This document shows, piece after piece, positions 1-7,931 of a DNA stretch of 10,887 nt. Under the pieces are notes generated by a model that saw only the letters and a list, made by a program, of their open reading frames with translations, searched no databases and had not been told where the DNA came from. Location of the stretch: NCBI GenBank assembly GCA_030831725.1, contig JAURKN010000070.1, forward strand, positions 1 through 10,887. The letters are read 5' to 3'. The stretch's first letter is position 1. Each line of letters begins with the position of its first letter. The position numbers were made by a program, and so were the translations under genes. The DNA is from Ferruginibacter sp. Lineage in GTDB: Bacteria > Bacteroidota > Bacteroidia > Chitinophagales > Chitinophagaceae.

Positions 1-79
1 CTACCTGTGCGAATGAATTGAGGGAAAGGAATGTGCAAATGCCGAGTAGCATCCATTTTTTTGTGATCTTCATTTTCAT
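1..79 (-). CDS. Exported protein, N-terminal fragment (runs off left edge)
   Basis: Only the first 26 codons lie in the window. They read MKMKITKKWMLLGICTFL followed by SLNSFAQV, a typical signal peptide: a lysine-rich start, a hydrophobic core, and an S-F-A-Q cleavage region. There is no lipobox cysteine near the cleavage site, so a periplasmic or outer-membrane protein is more likely than a lipoprotein. The start could be the ATG at 79 or the in-frame ATG at 73. The gene begins 8 bp after the stop codon of the GH13 enzyme gene on the same strand, so the two are almost certainly co-transcribed. In Sus-type loci this position often holds another alpha-glucan enzyme, such as a GH97 SusB-type alpha-glucosidase or a second GH13. 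That identity is a guess from context, because no catalytic domain is visible here. Confidence 0.75.
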   Translation of the reverse strand, partial: MKMKITKKWMLLGICTFLSLNSFAQV

Positions 80-87
80 TTCTTTTT

Positions 88-1935
88 TTATTTGATGAGT
101 TCGAGTACTACAGATTGTTCAGGTTCGAGGTTGATGGTAGAGAGCTTTTGTATTTTTTTGTCGAATACAGAACGAAAAGAGGAAAATGCTGATGTTCTCT
201 CTTTGTAATCCTCCGGATTGATGCTTATCTCTTTTGTACCGGTATTGAGTGCGATGAGGATGGTTTGATTTTTGTCGTATCTGAAATAGACATATAATCC
301 ATCCACTGGGATATATTGCATGAAAGATCCTGTTTGTAATGCGGATGATTCTTTTCTGAAATTGGCCAGTGTTTTTATGTGCTGGAATATTTCTTCATCT
401 GTTTCTGTCCGACCTTTTGCAATGAATTTGTTGATGCTGTCTTCTTTCCAACCCCCGGGAAAATCCAATCGCACCAGTCCGTCGTTGGGGGATGTTTTTC
501 CTTCAGTGGCGAACTCACTCGTGTAATATAATTGTGGTATGCCTCTCGTAGTCAACATCCAGCTCAAGGCGGATTTATATTTGTTTTTATTAGAACCTAT
601 CACACTGTAAAATCTAGATAAGTCGTGATTGTCCAAAAACACCACATTACGCATGGGGTCTTTATATAAAAAGTCTTGGGTTAAGGTGTTGTATAATTTG
701 TTCACACCGTCTGTCCAGCTGAATGGTTTGGTCATAGCGTCGGTGATGCCCCATAAAGCTTGAAAGTCTGTTGCTCCCTGAAGATTGCTTTTGAAAGTTG
801 TGTTGATGTTGTTTTCGCAGAAATAACTCTGGTTTGGAACACCATGAACCCATGTTTCTCCGAAAATACTGATGTTTGGAAATTCTGCTGAAAGGGCTGC
901 ATTGCATCGATTCATGAAGTCGAGGTCGTTATAGGCATAGGTGTCGATCCGCCATCCGTCGATTCCAAATTCCTCAACACACCAAATGGCATGTTGAATA
1001 AGAAACGCAGAAACGAATGGATTTTTTTGATTCATATCAGGCATCTCTCTCGTAAACCAGCCATCGCTCATTTGTTTGCGGTCTTTTCCGCTGCCATATG
1101 GATCAAACAATGGCTGCTCTTTATAATTCGTGTTGGTGAAACTAGGCCATTGATTCAACCAGTCTTTCATAGGAGGATCGGTCACGGTAAAATGTTTGCT
1201 GCCGACGTGATTGTATATCGCATCTTGGATGACTTTCATGCCATTCAAATGTGCGGCATCCACCAGTTTATGATAAGCGCTGTTTCCACCAAGACGTGGA
1301 TCCACTTGATAGTGGTCGGTTATGGCATAACCATGTTCGGTTCTTTCAGGCATATCATTGATGAGTACCGGATTCAACCAGATGGCCGTTACTCCAAGGT
1401 CTTTCAGATAGTCCATGTGATTAATAACGCCTTGAAGGTCTCCGCCATGACGATTGTATACTGTATCTTTTCTTAGGGTTTGATCAAGCATACCTGGAAC
1501 ACGGTCATTGGAATAATCTCCATTGCAGAATCGGTCGGGCATGATCAGGTAAATGAAATCTTTTGAAGTTACGCCCTTCGCATAATCAATACCGTTATTT
1601 TTTCTTTTAGCCTTCAATTCGAAATCGAATCTTATGGTATCTTTTCCATTAATCAATTGCCCTTTCTGTAAACCCGGTTTTGCATTGGGAGTGATGTTAA
1701 GATCGATGAACAGATAATTCATGTTTTCTACAGCATGAATTTTTTTTACTATGATTTCATTTTTTATAAAACGACATAGTTTTATCATTCCAATTTTATC
1801 AGCATGAATCATGATTTGCAATTCGCGATTTTTCATGCCCGTAAACCAATGGGAAGGGTAGAGATTGATTTTTTGTCCTGATACCCAAATAGTGAAAAAG
1901 GTAAAAAAAACAAAGAGGGGTAAGCGAATTTTCAT
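88..1935 (-). CDS. susA: SusA-like GH13 cyclomaltodextrinase/neopullulanase, periplasmic
   Basis: This enzyme would hydrolyse alpha-1,4 links of maltooligosaccharides, cyclodextrins or pullulan fragments in the periplasm. The ATG at 1935 gives 615 aa and a clean signal peptide (MKIRLPLFVFFTFF, cut near VSGQ). An ATG at 1971 adds 12 non-signal-like residues and is less likely. Numbering from 1935: residues about 22-106 match the cyclomaltodextrinase N-terminal domain (YPSHWFTGMKN); 133-144 carry a Ca-site-like DRFCNGDYSND motif. The four GH13 regions follow: DAIYNH (238-243), GWRIDTY with the nucleophile Asp331, FGETW with the acid/base Glu360, and LDNHD with the stabilising Asp438. The late segment DFPGGW and the C-terminal beta domain also fit the SusA group. 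The length is close to the roughly 617 aa of B. thetaiotaomicron SusA. No lipobox is present, so a surface SusG-type amylase is unlikely. All catalytic residues are intact. It is transcribed divergently from susC. Exact substrate preference cannot be read from sequence. Confidence 0.93.
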   Translation of the reverse strand: MKIRLPLFVFFTFFTIWVSGQKINLYPSHWFTGMKNRELQIMIHADKIGMIKLCRFIKNEIIVKKIHAVENMNYLFIDLNITPNAKPGLQKGQLINGKDTIRFDFELKAKRKNNGIDYAKGVTSKDFIYLIMPDRFCNGDYSNDRVPGMLDQTLRKDTVYNRHGGDLQGVINHMDYLKDLGVTAIWLNPVLINDMPERTEHGYAITDHYQVDPRLGGNSAYHKLVDAAHLNGMKVIQDAIYNHVGSKHFTVTDPPMKDWLNQWPSFTNTNYKEQPLFDPYGSGKDRKQMSDGWFTREMPDMNQKNPFVSAFLIQHAIWCVEEFGIDGWRIDTYAYNDLDFMNRCNAALSAEFPNISIFGETWVHGVPNQSYFCENNINTTFKSNLQGATDFQALWGITDAMTKPFSWTDGVNKLYNTLTQDFLYKDPMRNVVFLDNHDLSRFYSVIGSNKNKYKSALSWMLTTRGIPQLYYTSEFATEGKTSPNDGLVRLDFPGGWKEDSINKFIAKGRTETDEEIFQHIKTLANFRKESSALQTGSFMQYIPVDGLYVYFRYDKNQTILIALNTGTKEISINPEDYKERTSAFSSFRSVFDKKIQKLSTINLEPEQSVVLELIK

Positions 1936-2060
1936 GTCGATTGGTTTATTTGTAATGATTTTTGAAGGCATCTTTTTATGTGATTTACAATACTAAAAGA
2001 AAATGAGCATTATTTGGGTAAAGAAGCCGGCAAATTCCATTCTTAATTTTATTGAACTTT

Positions 2061-2093
2061 TTTGCGCAAAATCTTACACAAAATTTACGCAAA
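2061..2093. promoter_or_regulatory. Operator-like pair of TTTnCGCAAA motifs
   Basis: TTTGCGCAAA at 2061-2070 is a perfect 10-bp palindrome. TTTACGCAAA at 2084-2093 is the same motif with one change. They are 23 bp apart start to start, close to two helical turns. The second copy overlaps the candidate -7 box of the GH13 gene and the first lies just downstream of it, a layout that would suit a repressor. A central CG flanked by A/T arms resembles LacI-family operators, and LacI-type regulators are known in alpha-glucan loci of some Bacteroidota. No regulator gene is in the window, so the link is inference. Confidence 0.35.
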
Positions 2094-2097
2094 TGTA
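2090..2097 (-). promoter_or_regulatory. Candidate -7 promoter element of the susA-like operon
   Basis: Read on the minus strand this is TACATTTG, an exact match to the Bacteroidota sigma-ABfr -7 consensus TAnnTTTG. It would place the transcript start near 2084 and give a leader of about 150 nt before the ATG at 1935. I see no good TTG/TTTG -33 box at the expected distance upstream, so confidence is limited. Confidence 0.33.
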
Positions 2098-2350
2098 GAG
2101 TATTATATAATTTTCATTTGGGTTAGAAAAAACGGGTATTTATTCTGCTTTTTTATTTTTTTTAAAAGTATGGAGCGTGATTGTGTGCTTTTTAGATAAT
2201 TTCTAAAGAATCGCATCGCAAAAATTCAAATGAGTGATTTAATTTATATGAGTATTGAGATGAAAATTGAGGTTTGATGTACTTCATCTGCCTTCTCATC
2301 AAAAACTTGAATTATGAATTATTAATATTTGAATTGATGTATGTGGGCAA

Positions 2351-2384
2351 TTTGAATCATATTTCACATATTTGATTTAATTTG
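2351..2384 (+). promoter_or_regulatory. Candidate susC operon promoter
   Basis: TTTG at 2351-2354 is followed after 22 bp by TTAATTTG at 2377-2384, a 7 of 8 match to the Bacteroidota -7 box TAnnTTTG with spacing inside the reported range. An overlapping alternative -7 box is CATATTTG at 2367-2374, also 7 of 8, but its spacing to the TTTG is only 12 bp. The first choice would start the transcript near 2390, giving a leader of roughly 40 nt before the upstream susC ATG. The assignment rests on consensus matching in AT-rich DNA. Confidence 0.33.
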
Positions 2385-2420
2385 CGGAGCATATCTAAAC
2401 CTTTTATTTTTTGACAAGTA

Positions 2421-2456
2421 ACAATCAAGTATGAAACAAAAAACAATCAACATGAA
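2421..2456 (+). repeat. Duplicated start-codon context at susC
   Basis: ACAATCAAGTATGAA (2421-2435) and ACAATCAACATGAA (2443-2456) are near-identical, so both in-frame ATG codons of susC (2431 and 2452) sit in the same A-rich context. The other plus-strand genes nearby also begin after A-rich leaders, for example ATTCAACATG at 7932. The repeat means leader context alone cannot decide the start. Confidence 0.5.
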
Positions 2457-5424
2457 GAAATCGATTCTTCTCATGCTGACCATGTTCAGTTTTGCATTTG
2501 GGGTATCTGCCCAAAACAGCATTACAGGAAAGATCATGGATGGAAAAACCGGACAGCCACTTTCAGGTGTGACGATTCTGGTTAATGGCACCAACAAGGC
2601 TGCTCAGTCTCAGGCTGATGGTAGCTTCACATTGGATGCTGCGACTAATTCAGGCAAACTGACCATCAGTTATGTCGGTTATGATTCACGTACAGTCAGT
2701 TTCACTGCAGGTAAATCTGTAGATGTGAAGTTGTCTGCTACGGAGAAGAAACTGGAAGATGTTGTGATTGTAGCTTATGGTTCCCGTAAAAAATCGGATT
2801 TGACCGGAGCGGTAACCCAAATCACAGCTAAAGAATTCCAAAAAGGTAACATTGTCTCTTCCGAGCAGTTGCTCCAGGGAAAGGTTGCCGGTTTGGAAGT
2901 TACTACAGGCGGTGGTTCTGCAGGTGGTGGAAGTAAGTTGCGTATTCGCGGTGGAGCTTCTCTGAATGCAAGTAACGACCCATTGTTGGTAGTTGACGGA
3001 GTTCCGGTAGAGAGCAATGGAATCGCAGGTTCTCCCAATTATCTGAATACATTGAATCCGGATGATATCGAGTCTGTGAGTGTTCTGAAGGATGCTTCCG
3101 CTACAGCTCTTTATGGTTCTCGTGCATCTAACGGGGTTATCATCATCACCACAAAAAAAGGAACAAAAGGAAAATTGAAAGTTAATTTCAATACACAGCT
3201 TTCCAATAGTGTGATCAACAATTATGTGGATGTGCTTTCAGGTGATGAGATTCGCAATATCGTTAACGCAGATGCCGCAGCAACTGGAAACAATGCTTAC
3301 AAAAATGTTTTGGGTACAGCAAATACAGATTGGCAGAATCAAATCTATCAGTCTGCTTTTGGTAACAACACCAACGTAAGTGCATCTGGTAGTTTCAATC
3401 AGAAAGGTATTTCATTGCCTTACCGTCTTTCTATGGGTTATTCCAATCAGGAAGGGGTTTTGAAAACCGATAAGTTCAGCCGTTTTTCAACTGCATTGAA
3501 TTTGGCGCCTAAATTCATGGATGATCATGTTAGTGTGAATCTGAATTTGAAATTCGCATCTACATCTAAGCGTTTCGCTGATGAGGGTGCCATCGGATCT
3601 GCTGTTTCTTTTGATCCAACTCAACCTGTATTTACCGCAAATAACAAATATGGCGGATACAACGAATGGCTTCAGGCCGATGGTAAACCCATCGATCTGG
3701 CTACAAGAAACCCATTGGCTCTTTTGGAGCTTCGCAACAACAAATCGGTTGTAAACCGTTTGGTGGGTAATGTTCAAGTTGATTATAAACTTCATTTCTT
3801 ACCTGATCTTCACCTTCAGGCCAACCTGGGCTTGGATAATGCAAGCGGAAGCGGTGATGATGTGATTGATTCTGCCTCAGCTACGAATTACCGCACATTG
3901 GGACGTAAGTCTCATTACGAGCAAAAGAAGAAAAACTATTTGGCTGATCTTTCTTTGTTCTACACCAAAAATTTGGATAACATCAATTCCAAATTGGACG
4001 TTTTGTTCACGCACAGTTATCAGGACTTCATCACTGAGGTTTCCAATTTCGCCGCATTCGGACAAAATGATTCTTTGATCCCTGGATCTACTCCAACTTT
4101 CGCTACAGACCGTCCTCAGTACAGACTTGAATCTTACATCGGACGTTTGAACTATTCTTATAATGATCGCTATTTGATTACCCTCTCTATGCGTCGTGAT
4201 GCGAGTTCTAAATTCTCACGCGATAACAGAGTAGGTTATTTCCCTGCAGCTGCTTTTGCTTGGAAGTTGAAAGATGAGTTCTTCAAAACAACCAATGTAG
4301 TTTCTGATTTGAAACTGAGATTGGGATGGGGTGTTACCGGACAACAGGATGGAATCGGATATTATACATATCTCCCTGTGTACGGACAAAGTTCACCTAC
4401 CGCACAATATCAATTCGGAAACAGTTTTTACAGCTTCCTTCGTCCTTCTGCATATGATGCGAACATCAAGTGGGAAACCACAACAACATCAAACGTAGGT
4501 TTGGACTTCGGATTTTTGAAAAACAGAATCACCGGTTCGGTTGATTTTTATCAAAAGAAAACAAAAGACTTGTTGAGTGTGATTCCGGTAGCACCGGGTT
4601 CCAACTTCGACATCACCTTGTTGACCAACGTTGGAAACCTCGAAAACAAAGGTGTTGAATTGACCATCAATACAAATCCGATCCGTCGCAAAGATTTCAA
4701 CTGGGATTTAGGATTCAACCTGACTTACAACAAAACGGAAATCACCAACTTGTTGAAGCAGCAAGACAAGAACTTCCAGGGTATTGACGTGAGTGGCATC
4801 AGTGGAGGTACCGGAAACAACATCGGTAAATTCGCTATCGGTTATGCTCCATATGTATATAATGTATTCAAACAAGTATATGATGAGAACGGAAAGCCAA
4901 TCGAAGGAATGTATGAGGATTTGAATCGTGATGGCCGTATTGATGATGCAGATCGTTATCTCTACAAAAAGCCTGCAGCTGATTTCATGTTTGGTTTGAA
5001 CACTTCAGTAACCTACAAGAAATTCAGTTTGGGCATCACCGGACACGGTATGCTTGGAAACTATTTGTACAACAACTACAATTCTTCCAACTCTGTATTG
5101 AGAACCATCAAAAATCCAATTCAGTTTATTGGAAACGCGTCAAGCAATTACCTTACCACAAAGTTCAGCAACAACCAATATTTGTCTGACTACTACATTG
5201 AGAATGCATCATTCTTCCGCTTGGACAATATCAACTTCGGATACAATTATGGATCAGTGTTGAAAAACAAAGCCCAATTGCGTTTGACAGCTAACATTCA
5301 AAATGTTTTCGTAATCACCAAATACTCAGGAGCTGATCCGGAGAATGCGAGCTCAACCGGGGTTGACAACAACATTTATCCAAGACCGACTATTTATTCT
5401 ATCGGAGCAAACCTTGATTTTTAA
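2431..5424 (+). CDS. susC: SusC-family TonB-dependent outer-membrane transporter
   Basis: This is the importer of the locus, bringing maltooligosaccharides held by SusD across the outer membrane with energy from TonB-ExbBD. Length is 997 aa from the ATG at 2431, close to B. thetaiotaomicron SusC. An in-frame ATG at 2452 (990 aa) gives an equally good or better signal peptide (MKKSILLMLTMFSFAFGVSAQ). Domains, numbered from 2431: signal peptide to about 28; carboxypeptidase-regulatory-like domain about 30-102 (ITGKIMDGKTGQPLSGVTI); TonB-box-like segment about 108-116 (LEDVVIVAY); plug about 122-242 with the family hallmarks LRIRGG, LLVVDGVP and SVLKDASATALYGSRASNGV; then a 22-strand-type barrel to the terminal Phe. 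A Ca-loop-like DLNRDGRIDDADRY lies at 830-843, as in many SusC proteins. It is the first gene of a four-gene operon, with susD 21 bp downstream. Starch/maltodextrin specificity is inferred from the SusA- and SusE-like neighbours. Confidence 0.96.
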   Translation: MKQKTINMKKSILLMLTMFSFAFGVSAQNSITGKIMDGKTGQPLSGVTILVNGTNKAAQSQADGSFTLDAATNSGKLTISYVGYDSRTVSFTAGKSVDVKLSATEKKLEDVVIVAYGSRKKSDLTGAVTQITAKEFQKGNIVSSEQLLQGKVAGLEVTTGGGSAGGGSKLRIRGGASLNASNDPLLVVDGVPVESNGIAGSPNYLNTLNPDDIESVSVLKDASATALYGSRASNGVIIITTKKGTKGKLKVNFNTQLSNSVINNYVDVLSGDEIRNIVNADAAATGNNAYKNVLGTANTDWQNQIYQSAFGNNTNVSASGSFNQKGISLPYRLSMGYSNQEGVLKTDKFSRFSTALNLAPKFMDDHVSVNLNLKFASTSKRFADEGAIGSAVSFDPTQPVFTANNKYGGYNEWLQADGKPIDLATRNPLALLELRNNKSVVNRLVGNVQVDYKLHFLPDLHLQANLGLDNASGSGDDVIDSASATNYRTLGRKSHYEQKKKNYLADLSLFYTKNLDNINSKLDVLFTHSYQDFITEVSNFAAFGQNDSLIPGSTPTFATDRPQYRLESYIGRLNYSYNDRYLITLSMRRDASSKFSRDNRVGYFPAAAFAWKLKDEFFKTTNVVSDLKLRLGWGVTGQQDGIGYYTYLPVYGQSSPTAQYQFGNSFYSFLRPSAYDANIKWETTTTSNVGLDFGFLKNRITGSVDFYQKKTKDLLSVIPVAPGSNFDITLLTNVGNLENKGVELTINTNPIRRKDFNWDLGFNLTYNKTEITNLLKQQDKNFQGIDVSGISGGTGNNIGKFAIGYAPYVYNVFKQVYDENGKPIEGMYEDLNRDGRIDDADRYLYKKPAADFMFGLNTSVTYKKFSLGITGHGMLGNYLYNNYNSSNSVLRTIKNPIQFIGNASSNYLTTKFSNNQYLSDYYIENASFFRLDNINFGYNYGSVLKNKAQLRLTANIQNVFVITKYSGADPENASSTGVDNNIYPRPTIYSIGANLDF

Positions 5425-5445
5425 TTTAAACCACCACATCAAAAT

Positions 5446-7053
5446 ATGAAAAAGATAACGTTAAGCAGATTGGTACTTTTCTGTGGCTTGGTACTTGCCA
5501 TATCATCGTGCGCTAAAAAACTTGACCTTTATCCGGTCAATGATTTAACACCCGAAAAGGCATATTCAACCGCAGAAGGCTACAAAAGTGTTTTAGCCAA
5601 AATTTACGGTACTTTATCCATCACCGGAAATGCAGGACCTTCAGGTTCTCCGGACATTGGAGGCGGATTGGACGAAGGATCTCAGGTTGCCTTCATCCGT
5701 ATGTTCTTTAACTGCCAGGAATTGCCTACCGACGAAGCGGTATGCGCTTGGAATGACCAGACCATCAAGGATTTTCATAATCTTCGTTGGACAAGCGCTG
5801 ATCCATTCTTGAAAGGAATGTATGCACGTCCAATTTACAACATCACCCTGATCAACGAGTATCTCCGCGAATCTACCGACGAAAAATTGGCTGAGCGTGG
5901 AATCACCGGAACTGCAGCACAAGAAATTAAAGCTTCCGCATCTGAAGCCCGTTTTCTCCGTGCCTTCAACTATTGGGTAATGATGGATCTTTTCGGTAAA
6001 TCTACATTCGTTACTGAGGCAGACCAAGTGGGAGCTTTCACACCTGGAGAAAAAAGTCGTGAGCAACTCTATACTTACATCGTAGAAGAATTGACCGCGA
6101 TAGAAAATACCTTGCCTGCCGCACGTACTGCCGTTTATGGTCGTGTTGATCGTGCTGCCGCTTGGGCGCTTCTGGCTCGTATCTACTTGAACGCCAAAAC
6201 TTACACCAACACAGAAAAGTACACCGATGCATTGACTTACGCTAAAAAAGTAATCGATGCAGGATACTCACTTCATGATGATTATGCTGAACTGTTCATG
6301 GCAGATAACGATCAGTGCACTGATGAATTGATTTTTGCCATCAACTGCGATGGACTTAAAACACAAGCATACGGAAACACAACTTTCTTTGTACATGCTG
6401 CTGCCGGAGACGACCATAATGATTATGGAGTAGGAGGTGGTTGGTATGGTTACAGAGCTACCAAAGCACTTGCAGATAAATTCACCGATTTGTCTGGTTC
6501 AACCGACAAACGTGCCCGTTTTACCACATCCGCTTTTGGAACTTCATCGGCTCAATTGACCATCAGTGATGTCGGAAACTTTTCCTTTGGCTTGCACGTA
6601 AACAAATACAGAAATATCCGCTCAGACGGAGGATCAACTTCCGATGCTCAGCGTAATTTCTCTGATGTTGACTTCCCTGTATTCCGTTTGGCGGAAATGT
6701 ATCTGATTTATGCTGAAGCCACTGCCCGTGGCGGAGCAGGAGATGCAGGACTCGCACTTACTTATGTGAACAATCTTCGTGAAAGAGCATATGGTAACAC
6801 CACTGGAAACATCAATGCGGCTCAACTTACACCAGATTTCATTTTGGATGAGCGTGCACGTGAGTTGTATTGGGAAGGACATCGCAGAACGGACTTGGTT
6901 CGTTTCGATCGCCTGACCACCGCAACTTACTTGTGGCCATGGAAGGGAGGTATCGCATCAGGTACTGCCGTAGATGCCAAATACAACATCTTCCCGATTC
7001 CTGCTGCCAACATCACAGCCAATCCGAATCTGACACAAAACACAAATTATTGA
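5446..7053 (+). CDS. susD: SusD-family starch-binding surface lipoprotein
   Basis: SusD sits on SusC as a lid, binds glycan at the cell surface and passes it to the transporter. The protein has 535 aa (B. thetaiotaomicron SusD has 551). The signal peptide MKKITLSRLVLFCGLVLAISS ends in a lipobox with the lipidated cysteine at 22. SusD hallmarks are visible: KAYSTAEGYKSVLAKIYG (about 38-55), SASEARFLRAFNYWVMMDLFG (about 164-184), the TPR-type helix with AAWALLARIYLNA (238-250), and the C-terminal FILDERARELYWEGHR segment. PTDEAVCAW (94-102) and GGGWYGYRA (330-338) resemble segments of starch-binding SusD proteins that supply aromatic ligand contacts; W102 and W333 are candidate binding residues by analogy only. 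The gap to the next gene is 19 bp, with no internal terminator. Function as a SusD is certain from sequence and context; alpha-glucan as the ligand is well supported by the locus. Confidence 0.95.
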   Translation: MKKITLSRLVLFCGLVLAISSCAKKLDLYPVNDLTPEKAYSTAEGYKSVLAKIYGTLSITGNAGPSGSPDIGGGLDEGSQVAFIRMFFNCQELPTDEAVCAWNDQTIKDFHNLRWTSADPFLKGMYARPIYNITLINEYLRESTDEKLAERGITGTAAQEIKASASEARFLRAFNYWVMMDLFGKSTFVTEADQVGAFTPGEKSREQLYTYIVEELTAIENTLPAARTAVYGRVDRAAAWALLARIYLNAKTYTNTEKYTDALTYAKKVIDAGYSLHDDYAELFMADNDQCTDELIFAINCDGLKTQAYGNTTFFVHAAAGDDHNDYGVGGGWYGYRATKALADKFTDLSGSTDKRARFTTSAFGTSSAQLTISDVGNFSFGLHVNKYRNIRSDGGSTSDAQRNFSDVDFPVFRLAEMYLIYAEATARGGAGDAGLALTYVNNLRERAYGNTTGNINAAQLTPDFILDERARELYWEGHRRTDLVRFDRLTTATYLWPWKGGIASGTAVDAKYNIFPIPAANITANPNLTQNTNY

Positions 7054-7072
7054 TCAATCAAAATTTGAACCA

Positions 7073-7903
7073 ATGAAACAATTATTAACCAAATGGACCA
7101 TTTTCACTTTGCTCACGCTGGGATTATTTTCTTGCAGCAAAGACGAAAACAAAATAACTTTCCTCGGTGGAGACGCCCCTGTGCTCTCTGCCAATCGTTC
7201 TGGAATCATCCCTCTGACTTTCTTGACAAGAGACCAAGAAGCGATCCGTTTCGACTGGACCAACCCTAATTACAAATTCTCAACCGGAGTAAGCTCACAA
7301 GATGTGAACTACATCCTTGAGTTTGACACTACCGGTTCTGGATTCACCACGCCTAACATGAAGCGTGTCGCTATCAGCAAAGAACTTAGTGTATCTTTTA
7401 CCCAAAGCCAGATCAACGATTTTATGCTAAATCAGTTGAATCTGTCTACAGGAGTGACTTACAATTTGCAAATCCGTGTAATCGCCACTTTGAACAACGA
7501 CAACGGTAAAGTGATTTCAAACACCCTTTCGTTTGAAGCTACTCCATATGCTATTCCTCCAAAAGTAGCTCCACCATCAGGCGGTGAGTTGTTCATGGTA
7601 GGAAGTGCAACACCAGGAGGCTGGAACAATCCAGTTCCTGTTCCAGGTCAGAAGTTCACCCAGATCACACCAACATTATATGAGCTGGTTGTTGATATCA
7701 CTGGTGGTAACTCTTACCTATTCTTGCCGATCAATGGATTCTGGGGAGCTAAATACGGTGGATTGGGAGCGAACAACTCTAACAATCCGAACGAAGACGA
7801 GTTCAAGCCAGAAGGTGGCGACCTTATCGCACCGGCAACATCAGGCAGGTATAAAGTCACTGTAGATTTCCAACGTGGAAAATTCACTTTGACTCCTCAA
7901 TAA
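7073..7903 (+). CDS. SusE-like surface lipoprotein with a single starch-binding module
   Basis: A 276-aa lipoprotein with lipobox LFSC (Cys21) followed by SKDE, which fits the acidic or K-(D/E) export signals reported for surface lipoproteins of Bacteroidota. Residues about 30-160 form the SusE N-terminal Ig-like domain (FDWTNPNYKF, YILEFDTTGSGF). Residues about 172-276 form one SusE/SusF-type carbohydrate-binding module, with LFMVGSATPGGWNNP at the start and FWGAKYGG in the middle; W184, W224 and K227 are candidate glucan contacts by analogy with the family. B. thetaiotaomicron SusE has two modules and about 387 aa, and SusF has three, so this copy is short by at least one module. The stop is native and the reading frame intact, so it is a reduced form rather than a broken gene. 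It lies between susD and a longer paralogue and would help tether starch at the surface without enzymatic activity. Confidence 0.87.
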   Translation: MKQLLTKWTIFTLLTLGLFSCSKDENKITFLGGDAPVLSANRSGIIPLTFLTRDQEAIRFDWTNPNYKFSTGVSSQDVNYILEFDTTGSGFTTPNMKRVAISKELSVSFTQSQINDFMLNQLNLSTGVTYNLQIRVIATLNNDNGKVISNTLSFEATPYAIPPKVAPPSGGELFMVGSATPGGWNNPVPVPGQKFTQITPTLYELVVDITGGNSYLFLPINGFWGAKYGGLGANNSNNPNEDEFKPEGGDLIAPATSGRYKVTVDFQRGKFTLTPQ

Positions 7904-7931
7904 TCAAGAAACCTAAAACAAATTATTCAAC

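Larger units (their letters stand above)
1936..2430. other. Divergent intergenic region between susA-like gene and susC
   Basis: These 495 bp are strongly AT-rich and hold no credible ORF or RNA gene. They must carry the promoters of both divergent units. Visible elements, listed separately, are a perfect -7-type box facing the GH13 gene, two TTTnCGCAAA motifs overlapping it, and a weaker promoter candidate facing susC. There is also a 7-bp inverted repeat (AGATGAA at 2258-2264, TTCATCT at 2283-2289) with an 18-bp spacer, which could be chance in DNA of this composition. T-rich runs at about 2140-2165 have no stem in front of them and do not look like a terminator. Confidence 0.8.

Noticed and set aside
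991..1476. Open reading frame of 161 codons on the plus strand inside the GH13 gene
   Set aside because: It is antisense to the catalytic domain of an intact GH13 gene, has no recognisable domain or leader, and its composition is that expected of a complement frame.
2120..2170. T-rich runs in the divergent intergenic region as a terminator
   Set aside because: No stem-loop precedes the runs on either strand, and both neighbouring genes point away from this site.
2258..2289. AGATGAA / TTCATCT inverted repeat as an operator
   Set aside because: Seven-base arms with an 18-bp spacer are easily found by chance in AT-rich DNA, and it lies far from either candidate -7 box.
4918..4959. EF-hand or dockerin-like loop in SusC (DLNRDGRIDDADRY)
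   Set aside because: This acidic loop is common in SusC-family barrels; it is single and not paired as in dockerins, so it does not signal cellulosome assembly.
5641..6066. Open frame of 141 codons on the minus strand within susD
   Set aside because: It is antisense to well-conserved SusD sequence and rich in Cys, His and Ser without any domain pattern; it is a shadow frame.
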